Assembly: GCA_028279305.1 (NCBI GenBank)
Contig: JANQOA010000086.1
Span: 1-40,051, forward strand
Length of the DNA: 40,051 nucleotides
Direction of reading: 5' to 3'
Source of the DNA: Pseudomonadales bacterium
GTDB taxonomy: Bacteria; Pseudomonadota; Gammaproteobacteria; Pseudomonadales; Azotimanducaceae
The translations under genes and the position numbers were made by a program. Below are positions 1 through 7,948 of the stretch, piece by piece. The stretch's first letter is position 1; each line of letters opens with the position of its first letter. Below the pieces are notes generated by a model. The model was not told the origin of the DNA and searched no databases. It saw only the letters and a list, made by a program, of their open reading frames with translations.

Positions 1-958
1 CGGCAACTTTTTTGTGTTCACCGCCTTCGCGGAGGTGTTTATCCTCCGCCGCCACGCGCACGGGGTCGAGGGGTGCCCGGTAGCGGACACCCCGGGTCCA
101 CGCCAGGTTGGCGGCAATTACCGGGGCAAGATCTTCGTGCACCCGGTCTGTTTGCTGCGGGTTGGCAGCGGATGGCATGCTGCCTGCCGTCTGACTGCCG
201 GAGGCCTCAGGCTCCCGGGTGCGGGCATAGTAAAACTTGAACATGTAGCGCGGCGCCTGGCCCGGCCGGGTGCGGCTGCCGCGGTGCATGAGGTCGTAAT
301 TACCCAGCACGACCGAACCCGCCGGAACTTCAACAAAACACCGCTGCAGGCCCGGAATGCCCAGTTTTTCCACGGATGCCGCCAGCGCTTCATCCCTGGC
401 GGCCAGATCCGCGCCGCGCAGGGTTGAGTGCTTGAGATCCGGATCAATGGGATCACCCGGCCGCCAGCTACCGTCTTCGTTTTCAATGTCCGTGGTCCAG
501 TACTGGGAACCGGGAATCACTTCCGTGGGGCCGTTATCCAGGGTCACCGCCTGGGGATAGTAGAACATGATCAGCCAATCGGGGCGGTGGCTGCGGTAGT
601 GTCCCCGCTCGTTCCACGGCAGATTGCCGTCCTGATGAAAAGGCTGGTCCTGGGTCAGGCTTTCATGCAGGAAATTGTGCGGATGCAGGAAAGCATCCTC
701 ACCCAGAATGTTCCGTACCGCTGCGGAAACAGCCGGGTCGTTGAGCATTTGATCAATCTCAGGGATGCACGCGCGCAGGTTGTCGCCCAGTAGTTCCAGG
801 TGGGCGGTGGGGCTTTCGAGCTTACGCGCGGCTGCATAAAGCTCATCAGCCCTGGTCCACAAGCGCTTGTGATCCGCCGCGCTCATGGCGCCGGGTTGCA
901 CGGTGATGTAACCGGTGCTCAGAAAGTTGAGTAGTTGGTTGTCGCTCGATGGCGCCAT
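1..958 (-). CDS. Phytanoyl-CoA dioxygenase (PhyH) family protein, C-terminus cut by window edge
   Basis: Reading leftwards from 958 gives an open frame of 319 codons that runs off the window without a stop. It looks like a non-haem Fe(II)/2-oxoglutarate dioxygenase of the PhyH family. The iron-binding HxD is visible as H108-Q-D110 (context PFHQDGN), and the distal histidine is H225 in YDLMHRGSR, followed by arginines that would hold 2-oxoglutarate (about R237). The ATG at 958 is preceded directly by an in-frame TGA and by GGAG 8-9 bases upstream, which fixes the start. It lies 64 bases downstream of the flavin monooxygenase at 1023-2195 on the same strand, so co-transcription is likely. It probably hydroxylates a small catabolic substrate; a role on phytanoyl-CoA itself is not implied. 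Confidence 0.85.
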   Translation of the reverse strand, partial: MAPSSDNQLLNFLSTGYITVQPGAMSAADHKRLWTRADELYAAARKLESPTAHLELLGDNLRACIPEIDQMLNDPAVSAAVRNILGEDAFLHPHNFLHESLTQDQPFHQDGNLPWNERGHYRSHRPDWLIMFYYPQAVTLDNGPTEVIPGSQYWTTDIENEDGSWRPGDPIDPDLKHSTLRGADLAARDEALAASVEKLGIPGLQRCFVEVPAGSVVLGNYDLMHRGSRTRPGQAPRYMFKFYYARTREPEASGSQTAGSMPSAANPQQTDRVHEDLAPVIAANLAWTRGVRYRAPLDPVRVAAEDKHLREGGEHKKVA

Positions 959-1022
959 TCACGCGGCTCCGACGGTCCCAGGGCTTAAAATGCTACCTTC
1001 AAGGTCCGCCGCTACTCAACAG

Positions 1023-2195
1023 TCAGACGGGGGAGGCCGGTTCCATGCCCAGCAGCAGCCTTCCGTAGTTTTCGCCGCCGATGTCCATGTCAAAAACCGT
1101 GTGGCAACTGAGGGTGTTGATGTCGCGCAACACCCGTTGCATGGGATGCGGACGGATGTGTGCACCGGCGCCGCTGGCTTTCATCAGATTCTGCACCACG
1201 TCGCGGCACATGTGCACCGCCTGGGCAATCTGCACGCGCATGCGGCTGCGTTCCTCGGGCGGGCAGATCTCATCACTGCGCCCCCAGGCGTCCAACTGCT
1301 CGCCAACTTTCCGTATCAGTATTTCCGCGCTGTCCACCTGTATGGTGGATACGCCCAGCAAGATCTGGGCACTCTGCCGCTCCGCCTGTTTGGTCAGCGT
1401 ACCGTAAATTGCCCGGCCGCCGAGGCGCTCCTGGAACAGCTCCAGCGCGTGCCGGGCGGCGCCGATTGACGGTGTTGCGGCGGCAATGCTCAGCAGCGGC
1501 AACATCGGATGGGTGTAGCGGGGATTGTTGTTGATCCCGGTACCGGACCCGCGGCCGATACCCATGCCCATAAGCGACTCGCTGTGTGCAGCGGGAATAA
1601 ACAGATCTTTGGCAATCATGTCATTGCTGCCGGTGCCTTCCATACCCGCGCAGTACCACATATCGTCCACCTCAATGTCGCTGATGGGTACGACAAACAG
1701 GCGCGGGTCGGGCAGGTCGCCGCCCTGGACCATGCCATTGAGAATAACCCAGTCCGCGTGCATCACGCCTGTGCCCCAGCTCCAGCGGCCGTTTACGGTA
1801 TAGCCGCCGTCCACTTGTTCCGCCACACCGTTGGGACTGATGCTGGCCGGGGCCAGAATGTAAGGCTGCTTTGCCCAGATGGCCTGCTGGGTTTCCGGGG
1901 GAAACTGGGCAAGCATCCAATTGTGTTCCATGTAGAACGTGGTGACCCAGCCGGTGGAGGTGCAGGCTTTACTGACAGCCAGCCCAACGTCGATAAAGGT
2001 CTGGGTATCGATTTCATAACCGCCAAAACGCTCCGGCACAAAAGCCTTGAACACGCCGGTTGCCTCCAGGGCGCTGATCACTTCGTCCACCGGCTTGCGC
2101 AGCTCTTCAGCTTTGGCGGCGTTGTCAGCAATCAGCGGGGTGATGTTGTGCACGCGTTCCAGCAGACCCGCGGCGGGTGGATGCGTGTTGGTCAT
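1023..2195 (-). CDS. Acyl-CoA dehydrogenase-fold flavin monooxygenase (class D, HsaA/HpaB-like)
   Basis: This 390-residue protein has the acyl-CoA dehydrogenase fold. Its pattern fits the hydroxylase branch (two-component FMNH2/FADH2-dependent monooxygenases such as HsaA) better than a true dehydrogenase. The middle domain has GRWSWGTGVMHADW and the loop EGTGSND, and the C-terminus has the SCHTVFD segment of this branch. The usual acyl-CoA dehydrogenase catalytic glutamate context is not evident. Family members take reduced flavin from a separate reductase, and none is encoded in this window. It is a clear paralog of 9165-10328. It is divergent from the MarR gene at 2315 across a region with two operators and is probably co-transcribed with PhyH downstream. 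The start is ATG at 2195 with a strong GGAGGG ribosome site. Substrate unknown. Confidence 0.87.
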   Translation of the reverse strand: MTNTHPPAAGLLERVHNITPLIADNAAKAEELRKPVDEVISALEATGVFKAFVPERFGGYEIDTQTFIDVGLAVSKACTSTGWVTTFYMEHNWMLAQFPPETQQAIWAKQPYILAPASISPNGVAEQVDGGYTVNGRWSWGTGVMHADWVILNGMVQGGDLPDPRLFVVPISDIEVDDMWYCAGMEGTGSNDMIAKDLFIPAAHSESLMGMGIGRGSGTGINNNPRYTHPMLPLLSIAAATPSIGAARHALELFQERLGGRAIYGTLTKQAERQSAQILLGVSTIQVDSAEILIRKVGEQLDAWGRSDEICPPEERSRMRVQIAQAVHMCRDVVQNLMKASGAGAHIRPHPMQRVLRDINTLSCHTVFDMDIGGENYGRLLLGMEPASPV

Positions 2196-2249
2196 CTGTC
2201 CCTCCTTACTGTTTCCGATCTTTACCGTTTCCGTTAACCCCTATATATT

Positions 2250-2287
2250 GTCAATTGCTTGACTAATAAATGTCAAGTGCTTAACAA
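2250..2287. promoter_or_regulatory. Tandem MarR-type operators and divergent promoter
   Basis: Two inverted repeats are visible: GTCAA-TTGC-TTGAC at 2250-2263 (perfect) and GTCAA-GTGC-TTAAC at 2272-2285 (one mismatch). Their centres are 22 bp apart, about two helical turns. Rightwards, TTGACT (2259-2264) and TAACAA (2282-2287) are 17 bp apart and make a plausible -35/-10 for the MarR gene; each overlaps one operator arm. Leftwards, TTGACA at 2276-2271 could be the -35 for the monooxygenase, with a weaker -10. Autorepression by the MarR protein is inferred. Confidence 0.65.
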
Positions 2288-2314
2288 AAATATCACGGTC
2301 ATGCGGAGGCCAAG

Positions 2315-2809
2315 TTGAGTGCGGACGATTCTGATTTCATCTGGAAAGACCTGCTGGCTGCGGTTTACTGGTTCGATGAATCCCTGCAGCTGTATCTGAA
2401 GAGTGCCGGCTGGCCGCAGATGAGCCGCACCAAATCGCTGATCATGCTGAATATTTCCGAAGGCTGGGAGCGTTCCAACCAGATTGCGGAAAACCTTGGC
2501 CTCACCCGCCAGGCGGTACATCTGGCAATTAAGGAACTGCAGGCTGAAGGATTGGTTTCCATAGAGGTTGATCCCCAGGACCGGCGCGCCAAAAGGGTAT
2601 TTTTCGCCGCCGGTGATCAGAGTGAACAGATGCGCAAAGAGGCCCGGCAGGCGTTGATGCAGATTGAAGCGCACCTGGCGGCAACGGTGGGCGCTGACGA
2701 ATTTGCCACCTTCAGGAATGTGCTGCGCCGGGATTGGGGTGAACCCTTGCGTCCGTCGGCCCAGCCACCCGCCCCTTCATTGACCCAGCCACCCACGCAG
2801 AACGGCTAA
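2315..2809 (+). CDS. MarR family transcriptional regulator
   Basis: This 164-residue protein has a MarR-type winged helix. The recognition region is around residues 65-90 (SNQIAENLGLTRQAVHLAIK), followed by the wing DPQDRRAKRVFF. The start is a TTG at 2315, chosen because GGAGG (2305-2309) sits 5 bases before it and no ATG or GTG is in frame nearby. The C-terminal 20 or so residues are proline-rich and look disordered. It is a paralog of the MarR gene at 7472-7936, sharing the xLLxAxYWxDexLQ opening and the winged-helix layout. It is divergent from the flavin monooxygenase and probably represses that promoter and itself through the repeats at 2250-2285. The ligand is likely an aromatic or acyl compound from the local pathway, by analogy only. 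Confidence 0.88.
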   Translation: MSADDSDFIWKDLLAAVYWFDESLQLYLKSAGWPQMSRTKSLIMLNISEGWERSNQIAENLGLTRQAVHLAIKELQAEGLVSIEVDPQDRRAKRVFFAAGDQSEQMRKEARQALMQIEAHLAATVGADEFATFRNVLRRDWGEPLRPSAQPPAPSLTQPPTQNG

Positions 2810-2907
2810 CCCGACAGTTGGAGCCGCAGAGGTTGGCAGGGCTGAGCTCGGTGTTAGGCAATCGACTTGCCGCTTCAGCAAACCGCGGGGCGGGGCTTGC
2901 AACAAAA

Positions 2908-2941
2908 ATGGTCAATGTTGTTGAAAGTATATGATCTTGAC
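2908..2941 (+). promoter_or_regulatory. Conserved regulatory block upstream of TonB receptor (copy 1)
   Basis: The layout is ATGGTCAAT-N3-GTTGAAAGT-N8-TTGAC. The same 34-bp arrangement occurs at 6784-6817. The first two elements contain the inverted repeat TCAA-N5-TTGA. It begins 71 bases before the receptor ATG at 2979. By eye the two copies agree at 26 of 34 positions, and all mismatches fall in the spacers. It is probably a MarR-type operator overlapping a promoter; I could not assign a convincing -10. Confidence 0.6.
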
Positions 2942-2978
2942 CGTTAACATGACACCATCCTAGGAGAGGAGGAATGTC

Positions 2979-5372
2979 ATGTTGCGCTTATTGTTTTGCC
3001 GATTGTTTAAAGCTGGTTTTTTAACTGTCATTTTACTGTTTACGCCACTCTTCACTGCCGCCCAGGACCAACCGGTCCTCGAGGAGATAGTGGTCACCGC
3101 CACCAAACGCGCTTCCAACGTCCAGGATGTGCCCATCTCAGTAGGGGTTGTGACGGGTGAGTTCATGGACACTTTTGATGTGCGGGATATGAGTGACGTA
3201 CAGAATTTTGTCCCCGGGCTGCAGGTGCAGCAGACATTCGGCAGCTGGGCGGTGCGCATCCGCGGCCTGGGTTCGGGTATTACCAACCTGGCCTTTGATT
3301 CGTCGGTGCCGATCTACATCGACGATGTGTACTGCGGCCGCGGCAAGTGTATGGAGTCCGCCTTTCTCGACATAGAACGGTTGGAGGTGGCGCGCGGTCC
3401 CCAGGGCGCGCTGTTCGGGAAAAGCACCATTGCCGGCGCAATCAGCGCCATTACCGCGCGGCCTACCGACGAGTTTGAGGGTGAAATTAAAGTAGCCGGT
3501 GAACTGGAATACGGTGGTTATGCCACATCCGGTTATGTTTCCGGCGCCTTGTCGGACGCAGTGCGGGCCCGGCTGGCGTTTCGCTGGGATGACCTGGACG
3601 GCTACACGGATAACCTCTTCACCGGAGACGAAGACGGCGACACCCAAACGAAAGCCGCCCGGTTGGGGCTTGAGTTCGACTTTAACGACCTGACCACCCT
3701 GTACGTAAAAGCCGAGGTTGGCGACTGGGAGCTGGATGGGCGCAACAATCAGCTTGTCAGGCCCGGGGCCATGTCCGCGTCCACTACGGACCCGAATCAG
3801 GAATACCGCTCGGACGATCAGCGCAGCGTCAGTACCGGCGTTGAGAGTGAAGACTTTTATAACTATGAGTGGTCTTCTCTGGCCTTCAATCTGGATACAG
3901 AGGTGGGCGGCCACGAGCTGAAAGCGGTGCTGGGCTACTGGGAATACGAAAACGAGTGGTTCCTGGATGTTGACGGTCACCCGGAAGCCATTCTCAATAC
4001 CTACCTGGCGGACGACTACGAGCAGACCACAGCGGAATTCCGCATCCTGTCACCGGCGGATCAGTCCGTGGAGTACATTTTTGGCGCCTGGTACCAGGAC
4101 TCTGAACTGACCACCCGGCAGTTTTCACCCTTTTACCCGCTGTTCTGGCAAGCGGTGCTGCCGGCGTTCCTGCACGGGGCCATCAACCCGCTGGCATCCG
4201 GCATGGACCGCAACTTCGACCGCGACAGCGAAGCGTATTCCGTGTACGGGCAGCTTACGTGGCACATCAACGACCGCTTCCGCGCGATCCTGGATTTGCG
4301 CTATACCGACGAAGAACAGGAAGGCATCGGCCAATCCTGGCCGATCCTGTTCAGCGGCAGCACTTTTGCGCCGGAGCGGGTGGCGGGCGGTACGTTCGGG
4401 CACGAGCCGGAGTATCTGTTTTTCCAGGACCGTTCGGACGACAGCCTGGATCCGTCGCTGCGGCTGCAGTGGGACGTGAACGAAGCGCTTATGGTGTATG
4501 GCGTGTACGCGGAAGGCTCAAAATCCGGCGGCTTAAAAGCCAACGACGCCACCCTGGGTGACCAGTTGCTGACCCGCGCGGCGGCGGATCCGGCGTATGC
4601 CCAGCAGTTCCTGGGTGTCTCCGCCATCACCCCTGCGGAAGTGGCAGCCGGGCTGACGCTGCGGCAGGGTAACGGCGTTTTTGATTTCGAAGACGAAGAA
4701 GCGGGAAGCTGGGAACTGGGCCTGGAAACCAGCCTGCTGGATGGCGCCGCGACGCTGTCCGCAGCCCTGTTCACCACCGAATTCAAAAACCTGCAGACTT
4801 CAAACTACGACGGCACGCGGTTCATTATCGGCAACGCCGGCAGTGCCACGGTGGATGGGCTGGAGGTGGAGTTCAGCTGGCAGGCCACGGAGAATCTGCG
4901 CCTACACAGTTCCGTCTCTTACATAGATGCCGAGTACGACGACTTTGTCGGCGCGCAGTGCGTAGTGGATTCCGCAGGCCAGCCGGCCAACGCGGATTGT
5001 GATGCGGACGGTACCGAGAACCAGGAAGGTGAGCCGCTGGAGCGTTCACCGGATATGGAGTTTAACGTCAGCGCGCTGTGGGAATCCCAGCTGTCCGAAG
5101 CCCTGCGTTTGAAAATCACCGCTTCGGTTTACCATTCGGATGACTATTTTGTCCAACCGACCCAGGCCGGTTACGCCACTCAGGGTTCGTTTACCAAATA
5201 CGATGCGCGTGTCGCGGTGGCGGCCAGTGACGAAAGCTGGGAGATCGGCTTGGTCGGCCGCAACCTGAGTGACGAGATGACCATCAATCACGCTTATAAC
5301 ATTGCCGGCAGCCAGTTCAGAAGCTTGGGTATAGGCCGCTCGGTGAGGGTAGAGGCGCTGATGCGCTTCTAA
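2979..5372 (+). CDS. TonB-dependent outer-membrane receptor
   Basis: This is a 797-residue receptor. A signal peptide covers residues 1-28 (hydrophobic core ending FTAA before Q). A TonB box EEIVVTATKR lies at about 35-44, followed by a plug domain and a long beta-barrel ending in the terminal aromatic pattern ALMRF. The start at ATG 2979 follows a very strong ribosome site (AGGAGG, 2967-2972). It resembles the substrate-uptake receptors abundant in marine gammaproteobacteria and sphingomonads rather than classical siderophore receptors. The regulatory block at 2908-2941 is shared with the VOC/MFS promoter, suggesting it imports the compound degraded by the surrounding enzymes. It is convergent with the MFS gene, and the two stop regions overlap by 4 bases. 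The substrate cannot be read from sequence. Confidence 0.93.
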   Translation: MLRLLFCRLFKAGFLTVILLFTPLFTAAQDQPVLEEIVVTATKRASNVQDVPISVGVVTGEFMDTFDVRDMSDVQNFVPGLQVQQTFGSWAVRIRGLGSGITNLAFDSSVPIYIDDVYCGRGKCMESAFLDIERLEVARGPQGALFGKSTIAGAISAITARPTDEFEGEIKVAGELEYGGYATSGYVSGALSDAVRARLAFRWDDLDGYTDNLFTGDEDGDTQTKAARLGLEFDFNDLTTLYVKAEVGDWELDGRNNQLVRPGAMSASTTDPNQEYRSDDQRSVSTGVESEDFYNYEWSSLAFNLDTEVGGHELKAVLGYWEYENEWFLDVDGHPEAILNTYLADDYEQTTAEFRILSPADQSVEYIFGAWYQDSELTTRQFSPFYPLFWQAVLPAFLHGAINPLASGMDRNFDRDSEAYSVYGQLTWHINDRFRAILDLRYTDEEQEGIGQSWPILFSGSTFAPERVAGGTFGHEPEYLFFQDRSDDSLDPSLRLQWDVNEALMVYGVYAEGSKSGGLKANDATLGDQLLTRAAADPAYAQQFLGVSAITPAEVAAGLTLRQGNGVFDFEDEEAGSWELGLETSLLDGAATLSAALFTTEFKNLQTSNYDGTRFIIGNAGSATVDGLEVEFSWQATENLRLHSSVSYIDAEYDDFVGAQCVVDSAGQPANADCDADGTENQEGEPLERSPDMEFNVSALWESQLSEALRLKITASVYHSDDYFVQPTQAGYATQGSFTKYDARVAVAASDESWEIGLVGRNLSDEMTINHAYNIAGSQFRSLGIGRSVRVEALMRF

Positions 5373-6730
5373 ACCGCTTCAGCGTTCCCAGCCGGGGAAA
5401 CGTCTGCGCCTGCATCCGGGACGGGGGGCGCGGACGCCATTTGCTGCTCGATCTCAGCGCGAATCTGTTTCAGACCCGCCCACAGGATCAGGCCGCCCAA
5501 CGGGCACAATATGGCGCCGGTCAGGGCGATCGCCTGGCCGATGGCGTCATCCGCGCCGAACACATAGTCCGTGGTGGCGGCCAGCACCGTTGGCCCCAGG
5601 CCCAGGCCGATCAGGTTTGCCACCAGCAGGAATACCGCCATGATCTGTCCGCGCATGCGGTTGGGGGTCATCAACTGCAGGGTGCCGCCGGAAATACCGC
5701 CTTGAAACGCGGAGAAAAACACGGCCAGCGCCATGGCTGCAATGCCGAGACTGAAATCACTGACAAATCCCAGCGCGACGGTACAGGGCATCATGCAGAA
5801 CATGCTGACCAGGATCACCCGTGGATACGCATCGCGCACGCCGCGCTGCATCCACTTGTCGGCCGCAAATCCGGCGGTCAGCAAACCGGCACTGCCGGCG
5901 CCCAGCATGATCAGGCCGAAGACATAACCGGCTTCGGCAATGCTGAGGTCAAAGGTGCGGATAAAATAGGTGGGGCCCCATAGATTCAGCGCATAAACAA
6001 CCATAATGAACGTCGACAGGCCGAAGATGTGGCAGGCATAAGCCCGCCGGCGGGTTGACGCGTAGCTGAGCACATCCCGTATCGGTATGGCATCCGTGCC
6101 GCTGGTGCCCAGCCGCGGCGGTTCTTTGACCGTTGCGCGCATCAGCAGCGCCACCAGCAGACCCGGTATACCAACAATAAAAAAGGTTAACTGCCAGCCC
6201 TCAAGGTTGCCCAGCAGCGGCAGGGAGACGGTATCCAGGGTGCCCACATAAGCCACCACCGCGCCGCCCAGCATGTAAGCCGCCCCGGAGCCCAGGGTGA
6301 CCCCCAGCATGAAGACGGACAGCGCCCGCGCCAGGGTTGATTTGGGAAAGTAGTCGGTGATCATGGAGTAAGCGGCGGGCCCCAGGGCTGCTTCCCCCAC
6401 GCCGACCCCCACCCGGGCTAGAAACAGACTGACAAAATCCCGCGCCAGACCGCACAGCGCGGTCATCAGGCTCCACACGGCAATACCCCAGGTGATCAGC
6501 GAGCGGCGGTTGTAGTTGTCCGCAATACGCGCCAGCGGAATGCCCATGATGGCGTAGAACAGTGAAAATGCGAGCCCTGCCAGCAGGCTGTATTGGGTGT
6601 CGGAAATTTCAAATGAAGCGCGGATCGGGCCCACCAGCAAGCCCATGATCATGCGGTCCAAAAAAGAGAAAGCCTGAGCCAGCAGGAGGACAAATATAAC
6701 GTACCAGCGGTAGCTTGACGCTTGCATCAC
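5369..6730 (-). CDS. MFS transporter (spinster-like)
   Basis: This 453-residue protein has about 12 hydrophobic segments and MFS landmarks. The first helix contains FSFLDRMIMG, a D-R pair typical of the spinster-like/aromatic acid MFS group. The loop between TM2 and TM3 has the motif-A variant GIPLARIADNYNRR, and TM4-TM5 contain RVGVGVGEAALGPAAYSM. It would be an inner-membrane proton-coupled transporter, paired functionally with the TonB receptor at 2979-5372, whose 3' end it overlaps convergently. The start is either GTG 6730 or ATG 6727, which are adjacent; both sit behind GAAGGG. It is divergent from the VOC gene and shares the intergenic block at 6784-6817 with it. Direction of transport is unknown. 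Confidence 0.9.
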   Translation of the reverse strand: MMQASSYRWYVIFVLLLAQAFSFLDRMIMGLLVGPIRASFEISDTQYSLLAGLAFSLFYAIMGIPLARIADNYNRRSLITWGIAVWSLMTALCGLARDFVSLFLARVGVGVGEAALGPAAYSMITDYFPKSTLARALSVFMLGVTLGSGAAYMLGGAVVAYVGTLDTVSLPLLGNLEGWQLTFFIVGIPGLLVALLMRATVKEPPRLGTSGTDAIPIRDVLSYASTRRRAYACHIFGLSTFIMVVYALNLWGPTYFIRTFDLSIAEAGYVFGLIMLGAGSAGLLTAGFAADKWMQRGVRDAYPRVILVSMFCMMPCTVALGFVSDFSLGIAAMALAVFFSAFQGGISGGTLQLMTPNRMRGQIMAVFLLVANLIGLGLGPTVLAATTDYVFGADDAIGQAIALTGAILCPLGGLILWAGLKQIRAEIEQQMASAPPVPDAGADVSPAGNAEAV

Positions 6731-6783
6731 GGTTTCCCTTCAATTCGGGGCGGTAAGCGGGCATGCTATGCGGGCAAGTACTA

Positions 6784-6817
6784 ATGGTCAATAACGTTGA
6801 AAGTCTGTATTGTTGAC
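6784..6817. promoter_or_regulatory. Conserved regulatory block between MFS and VOC genes (copy 2)
   Basis: This is the second copy of ATGGTCAAT-N3-GTTGAAAGT-N8-TTGAC, with exactly the same spacing as at 2908-2941. It contains TCAA-TAACG-TTGA as an inverted repeat. It sits in the 145-base divergent region between the MFS start (6730) and the VOC start (6876), so it could serve both. Confidence 0.6.
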
Positions 6818-6875
6818 TTTAGCCCGTAAACCCATTCCGCTGCTGTAAACGGCAGTGCACTTAAGCGAGGGAAAT

Positions 6876-7448
6876 ATGCAGATAAATGGCGTCCATCACC
6901 TGGCTCTGGTCTGTAAAGACATGGAGAAAACAGTCGATTTTTATACCAACGTTCTGGGCATGAAACTCACCAAGGGATTTGATCTCGAAGGTTTCGGCCA
7001 ACACTTCTTCTTTGACATGGGCAACGGCAGTGAACTGGCCTTTTTCTGGTTCAAAGATGCGGCGGCGGCTCAGCCGGGGGTCTCTTCAGCGGGCAATATC
7101 GTCGGCCGCGACGGGCCCACCATCAGTTCCGCCCACGGTTCCATGAATCACCTGGCGTTTAACGTCGACAAAGACCAAATTGCCGGCTACCGCGAGCAGC
7201 TGGTGGCAAAGGGAGTTGATTGCACGGAAATTGTCAATCACGACGATGTGGTGACCGGGCAGGAATCTCGCACCGCTGAAGCCGCATCGGAAAAGACATG
7301 GCTGCAGTCATTCTATTTTTTTGATCCTGATGGCATCATGCTGGAGTTTTGCGCAACCCTCCAGCCCGGGCTTCCCGATGTGGATCTCCCTGTAAACGAG
7401 TTTGGCGTGAAAGCCAACGGTGAACCGATTACGGGGATGAACGAGTAA
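6876..7448 (+). CDS. VOC superfamily protein (glyoxalase/extradiol dioxygenase-like)
   Basis: This 190-residue protein is built from two beta-alpha-beta-beta-beta modules. Candidate metal ligands are H7 or H8 in GVHHLAL, H92 in MNHLAF and E157 in GIMLEFCA, the usual H-H-E arrangement of glyoxalases and extradiol dioxygenases. I start it at ATG 6876, because GAGGG at 6867-6871 is well placed and the family motif begins at residue 5; an in-frame GTG at 6855 has no such site. It is shorter than two-domain ring-cleaving dioxygenases of about 300 residues, so ring cleavage is possible but not shown. It is followed after 23 bases by the second MarR gene, probably in one transcript. Confidence 0.88.
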   Translation: MQINGVHHLALVCKDMEKTVDFYTNVLGMKLTKGFDLEGFGQHFFFDMGNGSELAFFWFKDAAAAQPGVSSAGNIVGRDGPTISSAHGSMNHLAFNVDKDQIAGYREQLVAKGVDCTEIVNHDDVVTGQESRTAEAASEKTWLQSFYFFDPDGIMLEFCATLQPGLPDVDLPVNEFGVKANGEPITGMNE

Positions 7449-7471
7449 GCAGTAACCTGCAGTAAGGCAGT

Positions 7472-7936
7472 ATGAAAGAAGAGAATTCGAGTGAAGTGCC
7501 GCTATTGGATGATGACGAGCACGGCCTGTTGCGGTCGCTGGTGCATGCCACCTATTGGCTGGATGACGGGCTGCAGGCGCACATGCGTAAACACGCAAAT
7601 CTCTCGCTGCCGCGTGCACAATCCATGGCCATGATATACCTCACCGAAGGTGTGGACCGCCCGTCGGATCTGGCCGGCAAACTGGCGGTGTCCAAACAGG
7701 CTGCACAGCAGGTACTTAAGGAGCTTGCCAAAAAAGGCATCATCCGCATGGAGCCGGACCCGCAAAACGGCCGGCAGAAACGGGTGGTATTTACCGACTA
7801 CGGCAGGGAACTGCGCTCCATTGCCAAGCAGGGTCTGTTTGCGCTGGATGCGGAGTTGAACCGCCGCATCGGCACCAAAAACCTGCTGGCCCTGCGCCGC
7901 GCCCTGGACCAGCCCTGGGGAGATGCGCCGGAGTAG
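7472..7936 (+). CDS. MarR family transcriptional regulator (paralog of 2315-2809)
   Basis: This 154-residue MarR protein has the recognition helix region SDLAGKLAVSKQAAQQVLKE and the wing DPQNGRQKRVVF. It aligns along its length with the MarR protein at 2315-2809, including the ATYWLDDGLQ opening and the QPWGD-like end (RRDWGEP in the paralog), so the two arose by duplication. It lies 23 bases after the VOC gene and is probably co-transcribed with it. It is convergent with the MetE-like gene. It is a candidate regulator of the shared block at 2908-2941 and 6784-6817. Confidence 0.87.
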   Translation: MKEENSSEVPLLDDDEHGLLRSLVHATYWLDDGLQAHMRKHANLSLPRAQSMAMIYLTEGVDRPSDLAGKLAVSKQAAQQVLKELAKKGIIRMEPDPQNGRQKRVVFTDYGRELRSIAKQGLFALDAELNRRIGTKNLLALRRALDQPWGDAPE

Positions 7937-7948
7937 CCGCCGGCGGGG

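Noticed and set aside
2857..2871. Terminator hairpin GGCAA-TCGAC-TTGCC after the MarR gene
   Set aside because: Only 5 bp with no T-run; it may be chance.
6855..6876. GTG start of the VOC gene at 6855
   Set aside because: No ribosome site precedes it, while ATG 6876 has GAGGG at proper distance.
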